From: Oscillospiraceae bacterium
GTDB lineage: Bacteria; Bacillota; Clostridia; Oscillospirales; Acutalibacteraceae
Assembly: GCA_031280825.1 (NCBI GenBank)
Contig: JAITGE010000035.1
Coordinates: 1-38,437, forward strand
Direction of reading: 5' to 3'
DNA length: 38,437 nucleotides
The position numbers and the translations under genes are program-made. Positions within the stretch are counted from its first letter, which is position 1. Every line of letters starts with the position of its first letter. This document shows positions 24,082-32,488 of this stretch, piece by piece. A model generated the notes under the pieces. It ran no database searches. It was not told where the DNA came from and was given only the letters and a program-made list of their open reading frames with translations.

Positions 24082-24870
24082 ATGGATTGGTTATTTTCGC
24101 TGCATCCGGTTTTGCAGGGGCTTTTGGCGACCTTGTTCACATATGGTATCACCGCGTTGGGTGCGGCAACGGTGTTCTTTTTTCGTTCCATGAATCAAAA
24201 AATACTCGACCTAATGATGGGCTTCGCCGCCGGTGTAATGATCGCGGCCTCGTTCTGGTCACTGCTTGCGCCCGCCATCGCGCTTTCAACCGAACTGGGC
24301 GGCGTTGCGTGGCTCACCGCCGCCGCCGGCTTTTTGCTGGGCGGCGCTTTTGTCGTCAGCTCAGACGTCGTGCTTTCCCGCACATCGCTGGTGCGCAAAA
24401 GAGGTTCGGCGCTCAAGCGCTCCATTCTGCTTACCACCGCCGTAACGCTGCATAATATCCCGGAGGGTCTTGCTGTCGGGGTCGCCTTCGGCAGCGCGGC
24501 GCTGGAAATTGAGGGAGCGACACTTCGCGGTGCGGCAATGCTGGCACTGGGCATCGGGCTGCAAAATTTCCCGGAAGGCGCATGTGTCGCCATGCCTCTG
24601 CGCCGCGATGGCATAACACGCGGCAAAAGCTTCCTCCTTGGGCAGGCGTCTGGCTTTGTCGAACCCATTGCGGGGGTGCTGGGCGTGCTGTTCGCGCTCA
24701 CGATGCGCAGCGCTCTGCCGCTGGCGCTCTCCTTTTCGGCAGGCGCAATGATCGCGGTGGTGTGCTCAGAGCTGATTCCCGAATCATTCAAGGATAACAA
24801 GCTGTTGGCAACCTTCGGCGTGCTCTTCGGCTTTGCCGTCATGATGGTGCTGGACGTGGCGCTCGGGTGA
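24082..24870 (+). CDS. ZIP family divalent metal transporter
   Basis: ZIP proteins import zinc, iron or manganese. The 262 aa protein has eight predicted membrane segments and both signature motifs of the binuclear metal site: TAVTLHNIPEGLAVG in TM4 and LQNFPEGACVAMP in TM5, plus CSELIPES near the C-terminus. The arrangement resembles bacterial ZupT/GufA. AGGAGGG lies seven bases before the ATG. There is no His-rich cytoplasmic loop, as usual for this subgroup. The last 29 codons overlap, on the opposite strand, the end of the second DUF6020-like gene. The metal cannot be told from the sequence. Confidence 0.94.
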   Translation: MDWLFSLHPVLQGLLATLFTYGITALGAATVFFFRSMNQKILDLMMGFAAGVMIAASFWSLLAPAIALSTELGGVAWLTAAAGFLLGGAFVVSSDVVLSRTSLVRKRGSALKRSILLTTAVTLHNIPEGLAVGVAFGSAALEIEGATLRGAAMLALGIGLQNFPEGACVAMPLRRDGITRGKSFLLGQASGFVEPIAGVLGVLFALTMRSALPLALSFSAGAMIAVVCSELIPESFKDNKLLATFGVLFGFAVMMVLDVALG

Positions 24871-26592
24871 CGCAAAAAGCCCCGCCAGCAGCACCGGCAA
24901 ACAAAAAACGACCGGCCAGGTATAACGCCTTTCATCACCCATCGGCATGGTTGCCGCAAGGGACAGATATAAGCCGGCAATCACGACAAAAGGCAGCAAT
25001 TGTCGCCTTTGCTTGCGCAAAAGCAGCACCAGCGCGATCAGCATTTCGGCGCAAAGCAACAATGTAGGCGACCAAAACGCACGCCGAAAAACGGTAAAAT
25101 AATCAACAAACTGATACAGCCCTATGCTGTTCGGCGATGTCTGCACTGCGGATATCGCCGCAAGCTCCGAAGGGGAAACAAAAAGCGGATCCCATAGTGT
25201 AACAGTTTCTTCCAGCGCAGCGGTCACATAATCACCTGGATAACGCAGAAACAGCTTCCACCACAACCGAAAAAAGCTCCTGGGGTTCTCTTGAATTTCC
25301 GTCCCGTTAAAGTCACTGTTAAATTTAACTGCATCCACCCCGCGTGTTTCGTAAGTCGCCCGCCAGGCATCCAGCGGCATAATTTTTGCAAGCGCCACTT
25401 CTTCTTGCGCAGTGAGAGCGCGTTCATTTTTCACCACCTTGCCGACTTGTTGCAAAGGCACGGCAAGTGCCTCGGTTATAGGCGTTTGCCGCACGCGCAG
25501 CGCCGGCAGCACAATCACTTGCGCCATAGAAAAAATCACCAAGACGCCTGCAAATATGCCGGCGGTAACATGCTTCTGCTTTTTTTCGGAAAGGAAAAAT
25601 AAAGCCGCAACCAACAGCAACAGTAAAATCAATGCGCCGTTATTACGCAGAAAGCAAACGAAAAAAGCTGCAACAGCCAGCAGCGCGAGGTGCGGAAATA
25701 CTTTGCCTTCCCCCGGGCGCGACGCCAGCTCAGAAAGCTCGATTACCAGCAACAGCACAGCGGCTGAAAACAATGTATCTTTTGTCCTTGAAACTACTGC
25801 CCCCATTATCACGGGATGCAGCGCCAGCCATATCCATGCACAGGCGGTGGCGAAACGGCTGCGCGTTCGCGCCGCATTCCACCACACAGCATACGCCGCC
25901 ACAAAAGTGTAAATGACCATCTGCACAAGCATATATGGAACCGCACTGCCATTTCCGATCCTATTGAGCGCACCAACAAACAACGTATGTAAAATCGGGT
26001 GCCAGTTAGAAAGAACACCGGATTCAAATTGCCTGACCTGCTCATAGCTATCCGGCGTTATCGTTCCGGGGAACACAATCAGGTAATAGACCAGTAACGG
26101 AAGCACGATGCCGCCGCAGAACACAAAAAACCACCTGCGCCGCAACGGCGGCTGTGGGAAACCTGCTTTTGGTTGAAACCGCGCCACAACGCCAACTGCG
26201 GCAATCACAACAAAAAAGCTCAGTAAAATAAGCCCGCCGGTTTGCGCCAATTCCTGCATCACACGAAGCAGGTTTGCATCGGCGAAAAATGCACCTGTTC
26301 GGTTGTGCGCCATTAAGCCAAACGCGAAAAACGTGCTTAACCAGAACGCACCCAACCAAAACAGCGGATTCCCGCCACGTTTCGCGCAAAACCCAACGGC
26401 AGGGCGCAACGCCCAAGCTTTACGAAAAAAGCCGTAAAAAGCAACAGTCAACAGAAGAACCAGCAGGACGTTGCTCGGTTTCAAAAGCACTCGCACCGCC
26501 GCATTCGCGCTCCAGAACGCAAGTGCGACAAAAGCCCCTTCGCACGCCACCCGTTTCTTTGCCGCGCCATCTGCCGCCGTCCGCAGCTTCAC
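24784..26592 (-). CDS. DUF6020-like polytopic membrane protein (paralogue 2)
   Basis: A 602 aa paralogue of the protein at 21769-23217, with an extra ~120 aa N-terminal membrane region. Matching landmarks: PGTITPDSYEQ, NWHPILHTLFVG, VSRTKDTLFSA and FLRNNGAL, then the shared RVRQTPITEALAVPLQQVG stretch and FLRYPGDYVTAALEET. The C-terminal tail RHVQHHHDGKAEEHAEG is histidine- and charge-rich and is encoded opposite the end of the ZIP gene (87-base convergent overlap). The GTG start overlaps the stop of the upstream oxidoreductase (GTGA), implying coupling. The function is unknown; membrane glycosyl or lipid-linked transfer is conceivable. Confidence 0.82.
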   Translation of the reverse strand: MKLRTAADGAAKKRVACEGAFVALAFWSANAAVRVLLKPSNVLLVLLLTVAFYGFFRKAWALRPAVGFCAKRGGNPLFWLGAFWLSTFFAFGLMAHNRTGAFFADANLLRVMQELAQTGGLILLSFFVVIAAVGVVARFQPKAGFPQPPLRRRWFFVFCGGIVLPLLVYYLIVFPGTITPDSYEQVRQFESGVLSNWHPILHTLFVGALNRIGNGSAVPYMLVQMVIYTFVAAYAVWWNAARTRSRFATACAWIWLALHPVIMGAVVSRTKDTLFSAAVLLLVIELSELASRPGEGKVFPHLALLAVAAFFVCFLRNNGALILLLLLVAALFFLSEKKQKHVTAGIFAGVLVIFSMAQVIVLPALRVRQTPITEALAVPLQQVGKVVKNERALTAQEEVALAKIMPLDAWRATYETRGVDAVKFNSDFNGTEIQENPRSFFRLWWKLFLRYPGDYVTAALEETVTLWDPLFVSPSELAAISAVQTSPNSIGLYQFVDYFTVFRRAFWSPTLLLCAEMLIALVLLLRKQRRQLLPFVVIAGLYLSLAATMPMGDERRYTWPVVFCLPVLLAGLFASPERHVQHHHDGKAEEHAEGCQQLVILE

Positions 26593-28850
26593 ACCCGCAC
26601 CCCCAGCCCGTAGCCCATTCGCGTGGCTTCAAGCACCTTGCCGCCCTGGAAGCTGTCGCCGATATTGTGCACCGACAAATGCGGGAACTCCTTTTGCAGC
26701 CGGTGAAAAAGCGCTTCGTTCGGTCGCCCGCCCGCCGCCAGCACCACCGCGTCGGCGGGTAACAGCTCCTCCCGCAACTCCAGCTTGAGCTTTTTCGCAA
26801 GGGGATTGACGACATTTTCAGGCAAAATCGGCGTCCAGCTCAAATAAGGGTCGGGGACGGTTTTTGAAAGATTCCGCTGCACCCTCACTCCATCCCCGGC
26901 AAACGCCAGCAACTTGGTGCAATTGAGCAGTCGCACCTTTGCGTCATATAAATACTTCAGCATATAACCGCGATTGGCAGTGAACGTGCCCTTCATGTAT
27001 TCCTTTTCCATTTCGATCACCGTGACCTGCTTCCCATGCTCCTTTGCAAGGAAAAACGCCGTTTCGCAGCCCACCACGCCGCCGCCGACGATCACAACCT
27101 TCTGCGCGCCCTCCAGCAACGCCGGGCGCAGCAAAACATTCACCGCCTGGTGCACCTTCGCGCTTTCAAGCCCCGGCAAAGGCATCTGCGTGTCCTTCGT
27201 CCCGGCGGCGACGATAATTTCTTCAAACGCACCCGCGCGGAGCAACTCCGGCGTGGCTTCCGTTTGCAAGCGCACCTGCAAATCATATGCTTTTTCAGCG
27301 CGCACCGCCCAGCCCTGTAAATATTGCAGATAATTCCGAATATCAAATTTCATCCCCGGTGTGCAGCCCTGCAAAAGCCGCCCGCCAAGCGCATCATTTT
27401 TCTCAAAGAGCGTAACGGAATGCCCGCGCCGCGCCGCCGTGATTGCCGCCGTAATGCCCGCCGGACCGCCGCCGATGACGGCAAGCTTCTTTTTTTGTGC
27501 CGCCGGGACAGGATTTTCAGGATAAATCTCCTCAAAAGCGGTGCGCGGGTTCACGGCGCACTGCGGGTGCCCGCCCTCCACAAATTCGTTAAAACAGCCT
27601 TCCTGGCAGCCAATGCAGGGGATGATCTCCCCCACCCTGCCCGCGCGTGCCTTATTCGGCCAATCAGGATCGGCCAACAGCGGGCGTCCCAGCATTACCA
27701 TGTCGCATTTGCCGTCGCGCAGGGCTTGCTCCGCCAAATCCGGGTAACCGAGCTTGCCCACGCTCACTATTGGCACGGGCTGTCCGGCGTTGGAAACAAT
27801 CCCCTCCTTGGCAAAAAAATCCTTTGCCATCTGCGCGATATCCAAATAACACCCGGGCGGCATCCCCTCCGGCGGGTGCGGCAGCCAAAAGTTATCGTAA
27901 CACCCCAGATCCACATCGAACAGATCCACGCCCGCCTTCACGAGATTTTTCATATAATCCAGCGATTGCGCGATCGTGCGCCCGTTGGTGAATTTTTTCA
28001 TATATGTATCGTTCATGCGCTCGCCATAGGTTTCATTCAGCACCAACGAAAGATCCAACCGGTACATCACCGGGAAGCGGTCGCCGCAGCGCTCGCGTAT
28101 ATACTCGACCATTTCGATGCCAAAGCGCTGCGGGTCGGCATAACGCCCCAGCTTACGGCGGTTGAACGCCGGGTTCGTCAGCTGCTCCATCAGATAGCCT
28201 TCGTGCCCGTGCAGATAAACGCCGTCCAGCCCCGCCGCCTTTGCGTCCGCCGCCGCCTGACCGATCGCCTTCACGATGCCGCGAATGTTGCGATCCGAAA
28301 GCCGCAGACAGGGCACATTCGGCATATACCAATTGGGATTGAAGGAAGCCGAACATGGAAACTTGTGCGAATTGACCAGACACTGCGGGTTGCCCACGCG
28401 CCCCAGCCCCGCGGAGGCTTGCAAAAACACCCGCGCCCCATGGTTGTGGCAGCGCTGCGCCAAATCCCGCCAACCGGCAAACACCGTGCGGCTGCGGTCA
28501 ATGCGCGGGAAATAGCTCAGCTCCCCGCGCTCGGTAAGGGAGTTGTCGATGTGGTGCGTCACGGGTACCAGCCCGGTGGTGATCAGACCCACGCCGCCCT
28601 TGGCGCGCTCCACAAAATAGGCGATCATCTTTTCGTTTGGCCGCCCCGTTTCCTCGCACATGCTGATATTGCTGATCGGCGCCATCACCAGCCGGTTTTT
28701 CAGTGTCATGCGATTGACGGTCACCGGAGTGAACAACCGCTCATATGGCGCAAGCGCTCCCGTCATTTCACCGCTCGCCCGCGCTTTTTCATCCAAAAAC
28801 CATTCGCCAAACCATTTCGTCATCGCCACCAATTTCGGATCTTGATACAT
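26589..28850 (-). CDS. NADH:flavin oxidoreductase, 2,4-dienoyl-CoA reductase-like (FMN, 4Fe-4S, FAD)
   Basis: A 753 aa enzyme of the old-yellow-enzyme/dienoyl-CoA reductase type. Residues about 35-405 form the FMN TIM barrel (LKNRLVMAPISN, GLDGVYLHGHEGYLMEQ, VSVGKLGYPDLAE, VMLGRPLLADPD). C412, C415, C419 and C431 (CxxCxxxCx11C) bind a 4Fe-4S cluster. The C-terminal half has the FAD motif VIGGGPAGITAA and the NAD motif VIVGGGVVGCE. It carries an extra ~35 aa at the N-terminus. The ATG at 28850 follows GGAGGG by seven bases. BaiCD/BaiH bile-acid enzymes, enoate reductases and trimethylamine dehydrogenase share this plan, so the substrate, probably an unsaturated carbonyl compound, is open. Operon partner of a lipoprotein and a DUF6020-like protein. 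Confidence 0.92.
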   Translation of the reverse strand: MYQDPKLVAMTKWFGEWFLDEKARASGEMTGALAPYERLFTPVTVNRMTLKNRLVMAPISNISMCEETGRPNEKMIAYFVERAKGGVGLITTGLVPVTHHIDNSLTERGELSYFPRIDRSRTVFAGWRDLAQRCHNHGARVFLQASAGLGRVGNPQCLVNSHKFPCSASFNPNWYMPNVPCLRLSDRNIRGIVKAIGQAAADAKAAGLDGVYLHGHEGYLMEQLTNPAFNRRKLGRYADPQRFGIEMVEYIRERCGDRFPVMYRLDLSLVLNETYGERMNDTYMKKFTNGRTIAQSLDYMKNLVKAGVDLFDVDLGCYDNFWLPHPPEGMPPGCYLDIAQMAKDFFAKEGIVSNAGQPVPIVSVGKLGYPDLAEQALRDGKCDMVMLGRPLLADPDWPNKARAGRVGEIIPCIGCQEGCFNEFVEGGHPQCAVNPRTAFEEIYPENPVPAAQKKKLAVIGGGPAGITAAITAARRGHSVTLFEKNDALGGRLLQGCTPGMKFDIRNYLQYLQGWAVRAEKAYDLQVRLQTEATPELLRAGAFEEIIVAAGTKDTQMPLPGLESAKVHQAVNVLLRPALLEGAQKVVIVGGGVVGCETAFFLAKEHGKQVTVIEMEKEYMKGTFTANRGYMLKYLYDAKVRLLNCTKLLAFAGDGVRVQRNLSKTVPDPYLSWTPILPENVVNPLAKKLKLELREELLPADAVVLAAGGRPNEALFHRLQKEFPHLSVHNIGDSFQGGKVLEATRMGYGLGVRV

Positions 28851-28868
28851 CGCCAATCCCTCCTCGCA

Positions 28869-29795
28869 TTATACCAATACTTCTTCTTCGCCGGAAATGA
28901 TTTGCATCCGATAGAAATGCGACGTTCCCTCACCGTCTGCGCCTGTATAATACACCCAGCCGCTCGCCACGCCAACCAGCGCAGTGCAGTTCTTTTGTGG
29001 GTAATCGTGCGTTTCGCCACTCCTCGCAATGCTGGAAACAGTACCGTCTTTGCGGCGCAAAATAACAGCTTCCCCAATCGCCACATCTGTGCCGTCCAAA
29101 ACATCGGAAACGTCGCCTGTGGCGTCGCCACGGTATCGTACCATGCCATCCTGCACAAAATAAACCCCCGTCACCGTGACAATTTTACCTTCAGGTGTGG
29201 TTTTCTTATACGTATCCGGCAGTATTTTTGTGATTTTTTTGCCCTTGCAAAGCTGCTGCACCTCCGCGCCGTTATCCATGCCAATGCGATACAGCGCATT
29301 CTTCGTTGCATAAAACACGCCCAATTCGCTGATGTTGAACGCAACCACAGCTTCTTCCGTCAGCGCCTTGGCTTCGCCGGTTGCCGGTTTCAACCGGTAT
29401 AGGCGATCATCATCGCTCTGATTGATGAAAAAGATCGTATCGCCAACGCAAACCGGCATTGCCGCCGCGGATTCCGAAAGCACGGTTCTGTTCGAGCCTT
29501 CAAACAGAACCGAGGTGAGCTTATCGTCTTGCGCGGTATCCACGTAGCCCAGCTGCCCGTCGTAATAAAAGACGGAACCGGCGCCGCTTTCCACAATCCG
29601 GTTTTGTCGGCTGAAATCCGGGGTTTCGCTGTATAGTCCGCCGTTATAGGTGAAATAGATGAAGCCATCCACCTCACAAAGCGAAACAGCGCCCGCCAAG
29701 GAGAATTTTTTACTTTGCCCGCAGCCGGGCAGGAACAGCGCCGCACAAAGCAACGCCGCCGCAAGGGAAGCAACCACACGCTTATACGTTTTCAC
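28869..29795 (-). CDS. Lipoprotein with repeated beta-propeller-like strands (DUF5050-like)
   Basis: A 308 aa exported protein. The signal (MKTYKRVVASLAAALL, then LFLPGC) has a good lipobox, LPGC, so it should be lipid-anchored outside the membrane. The mature part repeats short strand-turn units of the type DGFIYFTYNGGLYSE, GDTIFFINQSDDDRLYRL, ELGVFYATKNALYRI and GVYFVQDGMVRYRG, which is the DUF5050-like beta-propeller pattern; I infer a 6-7 blade propeller or an open array. The start is GTG with AAAGGAG upstream. It lies 18 bases before the FMN/FeS oxidoreductase on the same strand. Ligand unknown. Confidence 0.82.
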   Translation of the reverse strand: MKTYKRVVASLAAALLCAALFLPGCGQSKKFSLAGAVSLCEVDGFIYFTYNGGLYSETPDFSRQNRIVESGAGSVFYYDGQLGYVDTAQDDKLTSVLFEGSNRTVLSESAAAMPVCVGDTIFFINQSDDDRLYRLKPATGEAKALTEEAVVAFNISELGVFYATKNALYRIGMDNGAEVQQLCKGKKITKILPDTYKKTTPEGKIVTVTGVYFVQDGMVRYRGDATGDVSDVLDGTDVAIGEAVILRRKDGTVSSIARSGETHDYPQKNCTALVGVASGWVYYTGADGEGTSHFYRMQIISGEEEVLV

Positions 29796-29874
29796 CGGTT
29801 TCTCCTTTACTCAAAAGCATTTCATTTTTGAATGTAGCATTTCCGCCCGCAGACGCGTTATGCGGACAGGATTC

Positions 29875-30678
29875 TCACACACTAAGCAAGCCCGCGTCAA
29901 GCGCATATTGCCCGCCGGTCGTGTAGCGCGCACGGTCACTGGCAAGGTAGAGCACCATTTCCGCCACATCCTCCGGCTCAATCCATGGCACAGGCTGCAA
30001 ATTTCCCGCCGAAGCCTCCGCAATTTCAATGGGAGTTTTGCCCTCCATCGCCGCCAAACCGTCGTTCATGGGCGTGTTCACACCCGTTGGGTGAATGCTC
30101 ACCACGCGGATGTTCCAAGGCGAAAGCTCCAACGCCCAAGCCTTGGTCAGCCCCGTCAAGCCCCATTTCGAGGCTGTATAATGGCTCAGCCGCCGCCCGC
30201 CACGCAGCCCCATTACAGAGCTGTTATTGATGATCACACCGCCGTTTTGCTTTTTCATGTGCGGTACAACGCGCCGCGCGCAATTGAACGGTCCCTTCAG
30301 ATTGATGTCAATCATCGCGTTCCACTCCGTGTCCGTCATCTCGTCCACAGGCGCGTATGCACAAATGCCCGCATTGTTAAAGAGAATATCGATCCTTCCG
30401 AACGCTTGGATAGCAGCATCCACCGCCCTGCAGATGGCGGCGTCGTCCCGCACATCGCCCGCCGCAAGCACGGCGCCGCGCCCCAGCGCTTCAATTTCCG
30501 CGCCCAGCGATTCCAGCTCCGCGCCCGCACTTTCAGCATACGCCGGATATTCGATCTTAACGCCGACGTCAAACGCGACGATATCCGCGCCCTCCTTCGC
30601 CAGTGCCAGCGCGACCGCGCGCCCCTGCCCCCGTGCCGCTCCCGTAATGAAAGCGACCTTATTTCTAAAAAGCGACAT
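29875..30678 (-). CDS. Short-chain dehydrogenase/reductase
   Basis: A 267 aa SDR with Rossmann motif TGAARGQG (residues 13-20), NNAG, catalytic Ser in NNSSVMG and Tyr-x-x-x-Lys in HYTASK. Between the second strand (IVAFDVG) and the conserved VRDDAAI it carries a longer insert (VKIEYPAYAES onward) than classical SDRs. That insert plus GAARGQGR recalls the SDR subgroup that retains its NAD, including mycofactocin-coupled enzymes, though no mycofactocin gene is in view. The ATG follows GGGGG by five bases. It follows the GH13 gene by 16 bases, so it may be cotranscribed and act on a sugar or aglycone product, but that is inference. Confidence 0.88.
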   Translation of the reverse strand: MSLFRNKVAFITGAARGQGRAVALALAKEGADIVAFDVGVKIEYPAYAESAGAELESLGAEIEALGRGAVLAAGDVRDDAAICRAVDAAIQAFGRIDILFNNAGICAYAPVDEMTDTEWNAMIDINLKGPFNCARRVVPHMKKQNGGVIINNSSVMGLRGGRRLSHYTASKWGLTGLTKAWALELSPWNIRVVSIHPTGVNTPMNDGLAAMEGKTPIEIAEASAGNLQPVPWIEPEDVAEMVLYLASDRARYTTGGQYALDAGLLSV

Positions 30679-30694
30679 ATGAACCCCCTGTTTC

Positions 30695-32380
30695 TCATTC
30701 ATCTTTCCACTCGTATACCCTGCACTCATATGGTCTGGTGATAAACTGATTGCTCTGCACAATTTGCGGCGCATAATTGCCAAAAAGCTGTGTGGCGTGG
30801 AGCAAATCAAAGCCCAGCGGTGCGCAAAAGCGCTGCGGAGCCTCACTGAACGCGCATACAACCAGCAATCGGCTCCCCTCCCGGCGGCGGGAATAGCAAT
30901 ATATGTGTTTGCTGTTCTTGTAATGCTCAGTATATTCACCGTAAAGCACAAGCGGGTTGCCCTTGCGGAACGCCAGCATCCGCCGGTACCAGTGCAAAAG
31001 AGAAAACGTATCCGCTTCGGCGGCTTCGGCGTTAATTTCGGTATAGTTGGGATTCACGCGAAACCAGGGTTCGCCTTGGCAGAAGCCCGCATTGGGCGCG
31101 GCGCTCCACTGCATGGGGCTTCGCCCGTTTTCGCGCGAGCGACGGTTGGCGATGCGCAAGAATCGTTCAGACTTGATGCCAAGCTTCGCGAAAAGCTTGG
31201 CGTTGTTAAATGTCACAACATCCTTGAATTGCTCCAGCGAGTCCAGCCGCTGGTTCGTCATGCCAAGCTCCTGCCCCTGGTAAATGAATGGCGTACCGCT
31301 CTGCAAAAGATAAGCCGCGGCAAGCATCTTGCCGCTTTCTACCCGATATTTTTCACTGCCATAACGGCTGATAATGCGCGGATGGTCGTGATTTTCCAAA
31401 TAGAGCGCATTCCACGCGACCCCGCGCAGCTCTGTCTGCCAGCGCGTGAAGGCTCTTTTGAGCTTTTTCAGCCGGAAGGGCATCGGAATCCAATCCGTGA
31501 GAAAGCAGTCCGCCTCCATGTGCTGAAAGTGGAACATCATGTTCAAGAGCTGCCCCGCACCCTCGGTGATATATTCCTTGGCCAGCGTTGGCGTCATCAT
31601 CGGCGCCTCGCCCACGGTAAACGCCCCGGCGGGAGCAAGCACCTCATCTTTGAATTCCCGCAGGTAGTCCTTCACGGCGGGGAGACTTGTGTAGTGCTCC
31701 AGCCCCGTGCCAATGGGCAGGGGGAAGCCGTTGGGCAACCCCTCGCGCTTGGCGATGTACGTTATCACATCCTCACGGAAGCCGTCCACACCCAACGCCA
31801 GCCAAAAGCGCATGACGCTCTTGACCTCCTCCCGCACGGCAGGATTGCGCATATTCAAATCCGGCTGCTTTTTCGCGAACACGTGCAAGTAATATTCCTG
31901 CAATTTTTCGCTGAATTCCCAAGCGCCGCCTTCAAAAACAGATTTCCAGTTGTTGGGCGCCTTGCCCGGTCTTCTGCCCGGTCGCCAATAATAGTAATCA
32001 TGATAGGGGCTGCCCTTGCTTTCTTGCGAAGCCTTAAACCATGCGTGTTCATCAGATGTATGGTTGATCACCAGATCCATAAAAACCTTCATCCCGCGGG
32101 CGTGGGCTTGCTTCAGAACCTCTTTGAACAGCTCCAAATCGCCGTAATCGGGCGAAATATCTTTGTAATCGGCAATATCGTAGCCGTAATCCGCGTTGGG
32201 GCTGGGGTAGAGCGGCGAAAACCAGATGGCGTCCGCACCAAGCTTCTGAATATAATCCAGCTTTTGCAATACACCCCAAAGGTCTCCGACGCCGTCACCG
32301 TTGCCGTCGCAAAAGCTGCGCGGCCAAATCTGATATACCGCCATTTCCTTCCACCATGCAGCTTGCCGCGTGTCTTCCAT
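30695..32380 (-). CDS. GH13 alpha-glucosidase, likely oligo-1,6-glucosidase
   Basis: A 561 aa cytoplasmic GH13 enzyme without signal peptide. Conserved regions are DLVINHTSDEHAWF, the nucleophile D204 in GVDGFREDVI, acid/base E258 in FTVGEAP and the transition-state pair in LENHDHPR (N330-D332). Val-205 after the nucleophile is the residue that marks preference for alpha-1,6 bonds, as in oligo-1,6-glucosidase, whereas Ala or Thr marks alpha-1,4. It would cleave isomaltose-type or related oligosaccharides taken up from outside. It has its own promoter, GGGAGGGG as ribosome binding site, and is followed by the SDR gene. Confidence 0.93.
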   Translation of the reverse strand: MEDTRQAAWWKEMAVYQIWPRSFCDGNGDGVGDLWGVLQKLDYIQKLGADAIWFSPLYPSPNADYGYDIADYKDISPDYGDLELFKEVLKQAHARGMKVFMDLVINHTSDEHAWFKASQESKGSPYHDYYYWRPGRRPGKAPNNWKSVFEGGAWEFSEKLQEYYLHVFAKKQPDLNMRNPAVREEVKSVMRFWLALGVDGFREDVITYIAKREGLPNGFPLPIGTGLEHYTSLPAVKDYLREFKDEVLAPAGAFTVGEAPMMTPTLAKEYITEGAGQLLNMMFHFQHMEADCFLTDWIPMPFRLKKLKRAFTRWQTELRGVAWNALYLENHDHPRIISRYGSEKYRVESGKMLAAAYLLQSGTPFIYQGQELGMTNQRLDSLEQFKDVVTFNNAKLFAKLGIKSERFLRIANRRSRENGRSPMQWSAAPNAGFCQGEPWFRVNPNYTEINAEAAEADTFSLLHWYRRMLAFRKGNPLVLYGEYTEHYKNSKHIYCYSRRREGSRLLVVCAFSEAPQRFCAPLGFDLLHATQLFGNYAPQIVQSNQFITRPYECRVYEWKDE

Positions 32381-32413
32381 AGCGAAAATCCCCTCCCCGC
32401 TCCTGTCACCAAC

Positions 32414-32442
32414 ATCATATCACAAAAACAGAAAAGGCGCAA
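32414..32442 (-). promoter_or_regulatory. Sigma-A type promoter of the GH13 gene
   Basis: Minus-strand TTGCGC (32437-32442), 17 bp and TATGAT (32414-32419). The -35 lies within the 3' arm of the hairpin that ends the GH4 transcript. Confidence 0.7.
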
Positions 32443-32462
32443 GCGCAAATATGCGCCGCGCC
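32424..32462 (-). terminator. Rho-independent terminator after the GH4 gene
   Basis: On the minus strand GGCGCGGCGCA and TGCGCTTGCGCC form an imperfect hairpin with a short loop (32436-32462), followed by TTTTCTGTTTTT. It lies 26 bases after the GH4 stop and overlaps the promoter of GH13. Confidence 0.65.
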
Positions 32463-32488
32463 ATGGCTACGTTACCGAGCCGTCAACA

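Noticed and set aside
27324-29402. Very long plus-strand open frame (692 codons) opposite the flavin oxidoreductase and lipoprotein
   Set aside because: It is antisense to two recognisable genes, has no family motif, and is rich in Arg, His and Pro as expected for a shadow of GC-rich coding DNA.
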